From: Salinibacter sp. 10B
GTDB taxonomy: Bacteria; Bacteroidota; Rhodothermia; Rhodothermales; Salinibacteraceae
Reading direction: 5' to 3'
DNA length: 64,000 bases
NCBI RefSeq assembly: GCF_002954405.1
Contig: NZ_MQWC01000004.1
Span: forward strand, 2,739,443-2,803,442
Part shown: in pieces, positions 19,467 to 27,267 of the stretch
Numbering within the stretch: the stretch's first letter is position 1
Layout of the letters: each line of letters begins with the position of its first letter
Program-made: the position numbers and the translations under genes
The notes under the pieces: model-generated
Seen by the model: the letters and a program-made list of their open reading frames with translations, nothing else
Database searches by the model: none
Told to the model about the DNA's origin: nothing

Positions 19467-20915
19467 CTACCAGTAGATTGTGAGTCGTCCGTATCCATTA
19501 TCAAATCGACTGGGAGAGTCGGGGATTCCGGGGGGCAGGTCGTCCTTGTCGAGGTCGTATCCCACGCCCACGAGCACGCTCCCGCCCGGCCATCGGTAGC
19601 CGAGGAGGGGGGTTAGGCGATAGTTGCTCGGCTGGACGCTGAAATACTCTCCCGTCCACTGCCGCGTCAGGTATTTGCTCTCTTCTTTGTCGAGCGTTCG
19701 GGCGTAGGCCGTGTATTTCAGGCCGGCCTGCACGCCGCGGTCGGGGGCGTAGCGGAGTCGGGCCTGGAGGGTTTGTCGATCTTCCCAGTAGTCCAGCGGC
19801 CCGTCCAGGGGAGACAGAGAAAAGTCATCCCCCGTTTGCCGATCGGTGTACCGCTCGATGGTGTAGCGGATGTCTCCCGCCCAGTTCCGCCATGCTCCCA
19901 CGGCGAAGGCCCCGTATTGCTGCAGGCGCTGCTCAGAATGGTACTGGCTGGTCACGGCGCTTCGGGTGCCGTTCCGTTTGAGCGTGGATTGGTCGCGACG
20001 GTAGAAGAGACCGGCGGTGCCGTACGTCCCGGTGTACGAGGCCATCAGGCTGGCGTAGTGGGCGCCCTCGGTGTCTTTGTACTGGAACGAAGAGGAAGTC
20101 TGCGAGGTGAACGTAGCCGTGACGCTCGGGCGCCACCCGGCGTAGACCTCCACCCGCACGGGGTAGCGAGTCGGGGTCGCAGCCTGGATCTGAGCCACGA
20201 GCGGAGGCGTCTCGTAAATCCGAAGGATGTCGCGGTCTTTGGGGCTCACCCCGAGGGTGCTGTAGATGAAGTTATTGTACGCATTGGAGAGCGTAAGGTC
20301 CACCTGGGCCCGTCCCCATTGTGGGGCCTGTACGCGATAAAACCCCGTGACGTCAAAGTCCGGCTTGTACCGAGAGAACGTGTGTCGAAGGCCGGCCTGA
20401 TGCCGATCGTTGAACACGTAGTGGTAGCTCATTTCAAGAAACGACCGCTGGGCGCGTCCATCTTCCTGCAGACGGGCATCGAACGAAAATCGGTGCCGGT
20501 CGCCCAGCACGATCGTTTCCTTCACGTCCGTTACGAAGGCCCACTCGGTCCGGTCGGTACTCCCGACGCGCGACCGGAGCCCGCGGCGAGTGCGGGACCA
20601 CGTGTAGGCCTCGGCCATGGGGAAGCGGTACGACAGCAGGTCAAGCGCGTACTCCCGGTCCATTTGCGGCGTCAGGTGCCGAAAGACGCCGCGGTCGTAG
20701 TGCACGGTGGTGTCGGCCGCCCGCGGTCCCCGATTGTGAAAGCGGTCCAGCAGAAGGTGGCGCCGGAATGAGGCCCAGTCGGCCATGGACACGTGCGTCG
20801 TGGAGGCCGAGGCGGGGGCGGCAGTGGTGTCGGATACAGCGGGAGACTGAGCCCTCAATGGGAGTACACTCCCGCACAAAAGAAGGACCCACACGGCGAG
20901 TGCCCGTACGGTCAT
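19467..20915 (-). CDS. Predicted outer-membrane beta-barrel protein, unknown function
   Basis: About 482 residues. ATG 20915 gives MTVRALAVWVLLLCGSVLPL and an Ala-Gln cleavage site (LRAQ). The mature part is a series of alternating polar/aromatic strands (for example RHRFSFDARLQEDGRAQRSF, YTGTYGTAGLFYRRDQSTLK, RLRYAPDRGVQAGLKYTAYA) and ends in YGRLTIYW. A terminal aromatic is the usual BAM-recognised end. No plug or named domain is visible. Its position directly before the M14 carboxypeptidase suggests joint expression; the function is unknown. Confidence 0.75.
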   Translation of the reverse strand: MTVRALAVWVLLLCGSVLPLRAQSPAVSDTTAAPASASTTHVSMADWASFRRHLLLDRFHNRGPRAADTTVHYDRGVFRHLTPQMDREYALDLLSYRFPMAEAYTWSRTRRGLRSRVGSTDRTEWAFVTDVKETIVLGDRHRFSFDARLQEDGRAQRSFLEMSYHYVFNDRHQAGLRHTFSRYKPDFDVTGFYRVQAPQWGRAQVDLTLSNAYNNFIYSTLGVSPKDRDILRIYETPPLVAQIQAATPTRYPVRVEVYAGWRPSVTATFTSQTSSSFQYKDTEGAHYASLMASYTGTYGTAGLFYRRDQSTLKRNGTRSAVTSQYHSEQRLQQYGAFAVGAWRNWAGDIRYTIERYTDRQTGDDFSLSPLDGPLDYWEDRQTLQARLRYAPDRGVQAGLKYTAYARTLDKEESKYLTRQWTGEYFSVQPSNYRLTPLLGYRWPGGSVLVGVGYDLDKDDLPPGIPDSPSRFDNGYGRLTIYW

Positions 20916-21124
20916 GGTGGAGGAGAGACTGGGAAAAGGAAGCCTGGCGGCACGAAATGACGCGTCAACGTACGAGGACGGGAGAGAAGGCGCAAGATGC
21001 ATCTTCCGAATCCCGTTCGAAGTTCTACGCGATCCCTCGATGGGACGCGTCTTCCGTGCAACGTCCCTCCGCTGCGTCGGTAATGAGGGACGCGCTCCGC
21101 TTGTTTTCAATCCAATCTCTCCAG

Positions 21125-21406
21125 ATGCCCGATATCGAACTGACGCGATCTCATTCCCTTGGTCTCGACGATGGACGCGAGGCCGTCGAACGTGTGGCCG
21201 AAGACCTTGAAACTGACCTCGGCGTGCGCTACGAGTGGGACAACAACACGCTCCTCTTCGGTGGTCAGGGAGCCGAGGGGGAGATTGAGGTCGAACCCGA
21301 CACGATTCAGATCCTCATCAACCTCAGCGGGTTCCTCAAGCCTATGAAGGGACGGCTCAAGGAAGAGGCCGAGCAGTATCTTGATCGGTATCTGGATGAA
21401 AGGTAG
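21125..21406 (+). CDS. Polyhydroxyalkanoic-acid-system family protein
   Basis: Small protein of 93 residues matching the PHA_gran_rgn family: MPDIELTRSHSLGLDDGREA, VRYEWDNNTLLFGG, then LSGFLKPMKGRLKEEAEQYL. Members are cytoplasmic and often found near polyhydroxyalkanoate granule genes, but many are solitary and their biochemical role is not established. No PHA synthase is in this window. The longer frame starting at 20768 is antisense to the barrel gene, so the start at ATG 21125, where the family's conserved N-terminus begins, is preferred. Confidence 0.82.
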   Translation: MPDIELTRSHSLGLDDGREAVERVAEDLETDLGVRYEWDNNTLLFGGQGAEGEIEVEPDTIQILINLSGFLKPMKGRLKEEAEQYLDRYLDER

Positions 21407-21515
21407 AGCGGGGATTGACGGCGGTCGTGTCCGGGGTCCGGCGAGTCTTTTCGTATCAAGGGCTGAGGGATGGCCCCTTTATTCTCGCTGAATCTCGTGC
21501 AAACGCCTCTCTGCC

Positions 21516-22199
21516 ATGAAACGGTTCGCTTTTCATCGACTTCTCCTCGCTGCCGTTCTACCCGTCCTCTTCCTCGCGGCCTGTGACTCCAGCGGGTCGA
21601 ACGAGAAACCGGACGACCACGAATTTCAATTCAACATCACCCCTCCCACTGCTCAGTCAATGCAGAAGGTGACTACGGGAGCGGCTGAAGACACGATGTT
21701 GAACGGCTACTCCTTTTATCATAACCCGCCGGCGAGCCAATCCTACGGCGACCGCAACGTCTTCCTCCTTCACATGAATGAAAATTCGACCCTCGAAGAG
21801 CGGCGGAATCAAGAGGGACTTTTCGGCTTTGCCAAGTCGATTGGCGGACGTCCTGGAACGGGGGATCATCCGATCACTGAAGCCTCGAGCGAGGCCTACC
21901 AGGACGGCGAGGCCTTTATCTTCAAGCTGTACTACGACTATGGATCGATTCTGGACGGCGACCTTGGAGGGGTGGCGTATTACTCCGTGATTGACGGGAC
22001 CATCACGTTTGAGCCGCGGAGTGCGCCCTATGTCGCCGGATCGGTCGATGCCGTAGCCGAGGTCATCCGATACGTCGATCCGGACTCAACGATCGGGTAC
22101 GAGATCGTCCGCGACACAACGACGATCTCCGGTAAGTTCCAGGCAAAGGACTCGGAAACCATCGTGACCGTCCCAACGGGATCTCCAACAGCACACTAG
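21516..22199 (+). CDS. Hypothetical lipoprotein
   Basis: 227 residues. The signal peptide ends in a lipobox, LFLAAC, followed by DSSGSNEK, so it should be anchored to a membrane. The mature part is acidic and contains strand-rich segments (DGEAFIFKLYYDYGSILDGD, GVAYYSVIDGTITFEPRSAP). I do not recognise a family. Its stop codon (TAG, 22197-22199) lies inside the left terminal repeat CTAGTGGT of the MITE-like element at 22196, so the present C-terminus may have been set by that insertion. Confidence 0.78.
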   Translation: MKRFAFHRLLLAAVLPVLFLAACDSSGSNEKPDDHEFQFNITPPTAQSMQKVTTGAAEDTMLNGYSFYHNPPASQSYGDRNVFLLHMNENSTLEERRNQEGLFGFAKSIGGRPGTGDHPITEASSEAYQDGEAFIFKLYYDYGSILDGDLGGVAYYSVIDGTITFEPRSAPYVAGSVDAVAEVIRYVDPDSTIGYEIVRDTTTISGKFQAKDSETIVTVPTGSPTAH

Positions 22200-22323
22200 T
22201 GGTGCGTTCCCGCCAGGTTGGGCAAGAACGCTGGGCTGTGGACTATGCTCAGGCTGCTGAATGCCGTATGCAACACCGCGTATTCAATTCAGCACCCGTC
22301 CCCTCATCTTAACTGACCACTCG
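22196..22323. repeat. MITE-like element, CTAGTGGT family, copy B
   Basis: A 128-base element starting CTAGTGGT (22196-22203) and ending ACCACTCG (22316-22323), the reverse complement of the start except for one base. It shares ATGCCGTATGCAACACCGCG and flanking sequence with the inverted copy at 12123-12247. It lies between two convergent lipoprotein genes and overlaps the stop codon of the first. Confidence 0.68.
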
Positions 22324-22355
22324 CGGCGTTTCCATTTTCCCGGTGGGGGGCATTC

Positions 22356-23870
22356 TCACTCCATTCCGGTGTTGCTCACAAAGGCGATTTGCTCCCCGTC
22401 CGGTGACCATGACGGTACGTTGATGGTGCCCTGCCCGCCGTACACGTAGGCAATCACCTCCGGCTCGCCCCCGTCCGTGGGCATCCGGCGCAGGTACACC
22501 TGCTTGTAGAAGGGATGATCGCCGGGCGGGACGCTGGGGCGGTACGAGAGAAAGACGATCGATTCGCCGTCCGGCGACACGTGGGGAAACCAGTTGTTGA
22601 AGCGATCGTCGGTGAGCTGTTCCTGCTCACTCCCGTCGGGCGCCATCCGCCAGATCTCCATGCTGCCGGTGCGGACGGAGTTGAAGTAGATGTGCTCGCC
22701 ATCCGGTGTATACTCGGACCCATCGTCCAGCCCCTCTGCCGTAGTCAGGCGTACCTCCTCGCCGCCGTCCACCGGAATCTTGTAGATGTCGTATTCGCCG
22801 TTGCGGGCTCCGGTGTAGGTGAGCCAGTTCCCGTCGGGCGACCAGCCGTGCAGGTACGACGGCCCGTTCGGGGTCACCTGCGTCGGCGTGCCACCTTCAA
22901 TGGGCACGGTGTAGATGATGGAGTTGCCGTCGTGCGACTCCGGATGATGGCTGATGCCGAGCTGCTCTCCGTCGAAGGAAATGACGTGGTCGTTGTTATT
23001 GGCATCCGCAAAGCCGGTGTCGATCTCTTTCGGCGTCCGTGTGTCGAGGTCAAAGCGGTAGAGCAGCCCGTCGCTGTTGTAGATGAGCGATTCGCCATCC
23101 GGCGTCCAGTTGGGCGCCTGCAACGAGCGGGGCTCCTCGTGCACCACGGTGCGGTGACCGCTTTCCACGTCCATCGTTTCCACCCGACTGCCGAGGTACT
23201 CGTCGTACTGCGAGAGGGTGTCCGACGCTGGTGTTACGATGCGTACGTTCCGGAACGTGGCCGTCTCGGGGCTTCCTTCCGCGGGAGAATGCACGAAGAG
23301 GCCGACGTACACGCTGTCGCCCAGGGCAACGTCCGACACTTCAGTTCGGGTGAATGGGTTGCCCGCCCGCGCCACCGCCATCGTATAGGTGCTGTCGTCG
23401 CGGGCGAGTTGAATGACGTTCGCCCCAGTCACGGACGATTGGATCTCGTGGGTGCTGTCCCCGGCAGCGCGCCGATACTGGAGGGCCGCCTGCCCGTTGC
23501 CGGGGACGGAAGCCCTCACGTGCGCCGCGTCGGGGGAGAGGTCTGAACGGATGACCCAGCCCATCCGTCGGTTCTCGTCTGCCCCTTCGGCCGTGAATGC
23601 CCCGCGTGCCCGGAGGAGCACGTCGCCACGGACCCGGCGCCACGCAAGATGGACGCCATTCTCCTGCGTTTGTCCGCTCGTCATGCGGTAGGTTTGACTA
23701 TCGGCCTCGTACTGCGTCGCTCCGGCCGCCTCGACGACGCCTACGTCGGTCTGCCCTTCGAAGGCCCCGAGGTTGGGGGAGGCCGGGTCGGATGAAGGAG
23801 AGTCGCAGGAGGCAAGGAAGAGGAAGGGTACACAGAAGGGGAGGAGCAGCCTGGACGGGACGGTGTTCAT
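22356..23870 (-). CDS. PD40/TolB-like beta-propeller lipoprotein
   Basis: 504 residues. ATG 23870 gives a lipoprotein signal with lipobox FLFLASC. The first ~220 mature residues form a beta-sandwich-like region (WVIRSDLSPDAAHVRASVPG). The rest is a six-bladed propeller of repeats of the type NWTPDGESLIYNSDGLLYRF, WSPDGNWLTYTGARNGEYDI, YTPDGEHIYFNSVRTGSMEI and VSPDGESIVFLSYRP. Such proteins are exported and bind proteins or glycans; no catalytic residues are evident. The frame stays open far upstream to 25028, but that part is antisense to the TauE/SafE gene's codons and is not coding. Confidence 0.87.
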   Translation of the reverse strand: MNTVPSRLLLPFCVPFLFLASCDSPSSDPASPNLGAFEGQTDVGVVEAAGATQYEADSQTYRMTSGQTQENGVHLAWRRVRGDVLLRARGAFTAEGADENRRMGWVIRSDLSPDAAHVRASVPGNGQAALQYRRAAGDSTHEIQSSVTGANVIQLARDDSTYTMAVARAGNPFTRTEVSDVALGDSVYVGLFVHSPAEGSPETATFRNVRIVTPASDTLSQYDEYLGSRVETMDVESGHRTVVHEEPRSLQAPNWTPDGESLIYNSDGLLYRFDLDTRTPKEIDTGFADANNNDHVISFDGEQLGISHHPESHDGNSIIYTVPIEGGTPTQVTPNGPSYLHGWSPDGNWLTYTGARNGEYDIYKIPVDGGEEVRLTTAEGLDDGSEYTPDGEHIYFNSVRTGSMEIWRMAPDGSEQEQLTDDRFNNWFPHVSPDGESIVFLSYRPSVPPGDHPFYKQVYLRRMPTDGGEPEVIAYVYGGQGTINVPSWSPDGEQIAFVSNTGME

Positions 23871-23992
23871 CGGAAAATGGGGCCTGGAGAAGGAATCGAG
23901 AGACGTGCGTACGTGCGCTGGGGGACTCTCCATAATAAAACATCGCAGCCCCGATTCAAATGAATTCAACACGCCCGCCGACGCGTCCGTCG

Positions 23993-25009
23993 TCACGACG
24001 CCGGGGACGTCGGTCCCCATCGCGTCAGCTGAAAGAAGAGCAGGATGCCGACCCCGAAGATTCCCGCGGAGAAGAGGAGGAGCGGAACGGTCGGCTGGAT
24101 GATCCAAAGTGCGCTTACGAATTGGACGACAATCACCACGTAGAGTAGCGTGGCAATGTAGAGTCGCGGCACTCGGTTCACCACGTAGGCACCAAGGGGC
24201 GCGCCGAAGACAACGACCGGAATGCTCACCCACCAAAAGCGATACGCTTCGAGCTGCATGTCCTGCAGCACGAGCGCGTGCAGGAAAAACCCGAGGACCG
24301 CATTGAACGCCATGAGCACCACCGAGGTGGGCGTGGCCACCTTTTCCGAGAGGCGGTACTTGAGCGTCACGAAGGCGAAGGAGCAAATGTCGATTCCATT
24401 GCCGAAGATGGAGCTGAGGATCCCCCCGATGAGACCAATTCCAAGAAGCTCCGTCTGCTGCACGCCGGTGAGGGCCGGAAGGGTACGGATGGCGCCCTCG
24501 TCGCGAATGTGGTTGATCACGAAGAGGGCCAGGCCGTAGCTCAGGAAAAACGACACGAACATCATCTTCGCGTAGGCCGGCGGCACGTACGGTGCAATGA
24601 AGTAGGTGCCGCCCACGATGCCGGGCACACTTCCCAGCGCGACCAGCCACAAGTAGGTCGTCTCTACCGGAATGCGTCGTGCCCAGATGTAGAGCGCGGC
24701 CGCGGTCATCCCAACGCTCTGAATGGCCAGACTGAAGTTGCGGGCCACGGCGGGAGCAATGTCGAAGACGAGCGTCATCACCGGGTAGGCGACCGCTCCC
24801 CCACCCTCGGAGCTTACGCCCGCGACGAACGATCCCGCTATCATCGTTATGGTCATGAAGCCGTGGGTGCGGAAGAGGCCCCACAGCTCCTGTGTGGTCA
24901 TGTAAGTGCCCCAGACCAGGAGCGTTGCGGCAATGGGGCCTATCACTCCGACCAGATAGCGGCGAGACCATCGGTCGCGTAGCACAGAGGTCGACGGAAT
25001 CACAGGCAT
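23993..25009 (-). CDS. TauE/SafE-family membrane transporter (sulfite/anion exporter type)
   Basis: 338 residues with eight or so membrane helices in two repeats. Each repeat has a glycine-rich motif: AGSFVAGVSSEGGGAVAYPV near the N-terminus and GLIGGILSSIFGNGIDICSF at about residue 195. The family moves sulfite, sulfoacetate or related anions, or sulfur compounds; the substrate here cannot be set. ATG 25009 (MPVIPSTSVLRDRWSRRYLV) places a short positive N-terminus before the first helix; the open frame to 25159 adds a non-membrane arginine-rich stretch with no family match. The next gene downstream in the same direction is the propeller lipoprotein. Confidence 0.88.
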   Translation of the reverse strand: MPVIPSTSVLRDRWSRRYLVGVIGPIAATLLVWGTYMTTQELWGLFRTHGFMTITMIAGSFVAGVSSEGGGAVAYPVMTLVFDIAPAVARNFSLAIQSVGMTAAALYIWARRIPVETTYLWLVALGSVPGIVGGTYFIAPYVPPAYAKMMFVSFFLSYGLALFVINHIRDEGAIRTLPALTGVQQTELLGIGLIGGILSSIFGNGIDICSFAFVTLKYRLSEKVATPTSVVLMAFNAVLGFFLHALVLQDMQLEAYRFWWVSIPVVVFGAPLGAYVVNRVPRLYIATLLYVVIVVQFVSALWIIQPTVPLLLFSAGIFGVGILLFFQLTRWGPTSPAS

Positions 25010-25176
25010 CCGGGAGTGATGACGGCAAAAACTAGTCGGGGTTAACAGCCTGCGTCTTCCTCTGTTCGAGTGCAGATCCAACATCTCCGACAAATCTGGC
25101 CCCGCAGGGAGAACCCGTTCTTGCCCCCATCGTTGACGAAGCGTCGTCATATGTTGCAACCTACCCGTCCTCTGTT

Positions 25177-25374
25177 GTGTCCAAATTTTGGAAAACGGTG
25201 CTCCTTACAGCCGCCGCCACGGGCGCCGCGGCGGTCCTTCTTCGTCAGTTAGACCTCGAATCGGCCCGCGATGAGTTGCGCAGGTCGGAGCCGGAATTCC
25301 CGGGACTCGACCCCGAGGACATGCAGGAGGAAGACGTGGCGATGCTGCTGAACGAGCTCGCCTCCCAGCTCTGA
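25177..25374 (+). CDS. Small hypothetical protein
   Basis: 65 residues from GTG 25177. An N-terminal hydrophobic stretch (FWKTVLLTAAATGAAAVLL) is followed by an acidic tail (LDPEDMQEEDVAMLLNELAS). It could be a single-pass membrane protein. No family recognised; codon use is like its neighbours. Confidence 0.5.
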   Translation: MSKFWKTVLLTAAATGAAAVLLRQLDLESARDELRRSEPEFPGLDPEDMQEEDVAMLLNELASQL

Positions 25375-25532
25375 TGCCGTCACGGTCGTTTGCGCTGTGC
25401 TTTCCGGAGAGGGGACAGCCCCATTCTTTGCCCCTACTTTTTTTTACGGTCTGACCGGGCACAAGTCGGGGGGAGCAACAGCGCCTCCGTCGCTCCACGA
25501 CGATCTCAATCCACAGTTGCCCTGTTTTCTCG

Positions 25533-25718
25533 ATGGCTTCCGTTCGCGAATGTCCGTCCTGTGCCCTTGAATTTGAGGACACCGGGGATGTAGAGACGTG
25601 TCCGTATTGCGGGTACGAGTTTCCCCAGCGACGCGACAGTGTGCGCTGGGTCGCGTGGCTCCTCGTTCTGCTTCTCCTCTGGCCCGCCATCAAAGGACTC
25701 ATGTACCTTTTCGGGTAG
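25533..25718 (+). CDS. Small zinc-ribbon membrane protein
   Basis: 61 residues. Two CxxC pairs (CPSC and CPYC) within the first 30 residues form a zinc ribbon. A membrane helix, WVAWLLVLLLLWPAIKGLMY, closes the protein. It starts 73 bases before the ribosomal hydroxylase gene and may share its transcript. Its function is unknown. Confidence 0.7.
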   Translation: MASVRECPSCALEFEDTGDVETCPYCGYEFPQRRDSVRWVAWLLVLLLLWPAIKGLMYLFG

Positions 25719-25791
25719 GGCGTGGATCGTGAAGCGTGAGCGTGTCCTCACGCCGCCCTCCTCACCATTTCTCACGCATCGTATTCGATCT

Positions 25792-26973
25792 ATGGAAACA
25801 GAGACGCCCACCTCCACCCTCCTCGGCGACCGCTCGCCTGCCGACTTCTTGAACGACTACTGGCAGAAGCGGCCGCTCGTCGTCCGCGACGCACTGCCCG
25901 ACTTTCAATCGCCGCTCTCGCCCAATGAACTGGCGGGACTGGCCTGCGAGGACGGGGTCGAAAGCCGCCTGATCCTGAAAGAAGGGGGCGAGTATCCGTG
26001 GGAGCTACGGCACGGCCCATTCATGACGGACGACTTCCTCGATCTGCCGGAGACGCACTGGACCGTGCTCGTACAGGAGGTGGATCGGCTCATCCCCGAG
26101 GTGGGGGCCCTGCTCGATCATTTCCGCTTCCTGCCGGACTGGCGGATCGACGACGTCATGGTGAGCTACGCCCCGACCGACGGCACGGTCGGGCCCCACA
26201 TCGACAATTACGACGTCTTTCTGCTGCAGGGCCTCGGCCATCGTCGCTGGCAGATTGGGACCGAACCGGTGGCGACGGAGGAGATTGTGCCGGACCTCGA
26301 CGTGCGCATCCTCGCCGACTTCGAGCCGGACGAGGAGTTTGTGCTCGGGCCGGGCGACATGCTCTATCTGCCGCCTCGCGTGGCCCATCACGGCATTGCC
26401 GAGGATGACGAGTGCATGACCTACTCGGTCGGTTTTCGTGCGCCCCGACACCAAGACCTCGTGGGCGCCTTTTTGCAGCACGCAATGGAGCAGCTCGATC
26501 CGGACGCCCGCTACAGTGACCCCGACCTCTCACCGGTGGAGAATGCGGGCGCAATTCCTGAACAGACGCGTACCAAGGTGTACGACCTGCTGCGCGGCCT
26601 CGTGGACGACGATGCTGCCATCGATCGATGGCTCGGGCAGTACCTCACGCGCCCGGATCGGGACCGGCAGGCCGTCCCGCCGCAAACGCCGGTGTCCGCT
26701 TCTGCCCTCGTTGAGGCTCTGAAACAGGGGATCGATCTGCGACGCGGCCCCGTCTCGCATCTCGCCTACGTGGAATATGAGGACACGGCCCTCCTCTTCG
26801 TCAACGGAGAGGCGCGTCGCCTCGACTCCGACCTCGCATACGCCGCGCCCATCATCACCGGCCGCGAGGTCGTTCCGGCCGATCGTCTGACGCCGTACCT
26901 TGACGACGACGCGTTCGTGGACCTCCTCGTGTCGCTAGTGAATGAAGGCATCCTGGAACAAGCAGCGCTCTAA
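25792..26973 (+). CDS. roxA: JmjC/cupin ribosomal protein arginine hydroxylase (RoxA/YcfD type)
   Basis: Fe(II)/2-oxoglutarate oxygenase of 393 residues resembling [50S ribosomal protein L16]-arginine 3-hydroxylase. The N-terminus has the family pattern SPADFLNDYWQKRPLVVRDA. The iron site is an HxD in GPHIDNYDVFLLQGLGHRRW and a distal His in LPPRVAHHGIAEDDECMTYS. The C-terminal ~120 residues form the dimerisation and winged-helix part (LYVEYEDTALLFVNGE-like, LVSLVNEGILEQ). ATG 25792 is used because the family begins there; the frame is open further 5' across the zinc-ribbon gene. The substrate is inferred from the family. Confidence 0.88.
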   Translation: METETPTSTLLGDRSPADFLNDYWQKRPLVVRDALPDFQSPLSPNELAGLACEDGVESRLILKEGGEYPWELRHGPFMTDDFLDLPETHWTVLVQEVDRLIPEVGALLDHFRFLPDWRIDDVMVSYAPTDGTVGPHIDNYDVFLLQGLGHRRWQIGTEPVATEEIVPDLDVRILADFEPDEEFVLGPGDMLYLPPRVAHHGIAEDDECMTYSVGFRAPRHQDLVGAFLQHAMEQLDPDARYSDPDLSPVENAGAIPEQTRTKVYDLLRGLVDDDAAIDRWLGQYLTRPDRDRQAVPPQTPVSASALVEALKQGIDLRRGPVSHLAYVEYEDTALLFVNGEARRLDSDLAYAAPIITGREVVPADRLTPYLDDDAFVDLLVSLVNEGILEQAAL

Positions 26974-27206
26974 CTGCACCCTCTTTGCGAGGCCCTGATC
27001 GTTGCAAGGCGAAGGGGCCAGACCCCGTCGTGGTTCGGGTACAAGGCCTGCTACTGGTAATCTTGCAGGTAGAACTACAAGAGGGACGCGCTGCAGCACC
27101 GGACGTTCGTGCTCTGATAAGGCCTGAATTCTCCTCGTGGCGCCGTACGGATTGAAGAGCCCCTCCCGAGTGATGCTGAAGGAGGGGGCACTACTCCACC
27201 GTCCAA

Positions 27207-27246
27207 TAAAAAAAGCCCCGGCTCGACGTTGAGCCGGGGCTTTTGT
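27207..27246. terminator. Bidirectional rho-independent terminator
   Basis: A near-perfect hairpin, AAGCCCCGGCTC and GAGCCGGGGCTT with a loop of about six bases, is flanked by an A-run on the left and TTTT on the right. It can end both the hydroxylase transcript and the minus-strand beta-helix gene, whose stop codon is 22 bases away. Confidence 0.9.
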
Positions 27247-27267
27247 ATGTCGGAGGGGAGGCCACGA

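Noticed and set aside
23871..25028. N-terminal extension of the PD40 lipoprotein (890-residue frame)
   Set aside because: The extra part is a frame-shadow of the TauE/SafE gene; the lipoprotein signal begins at 23870.
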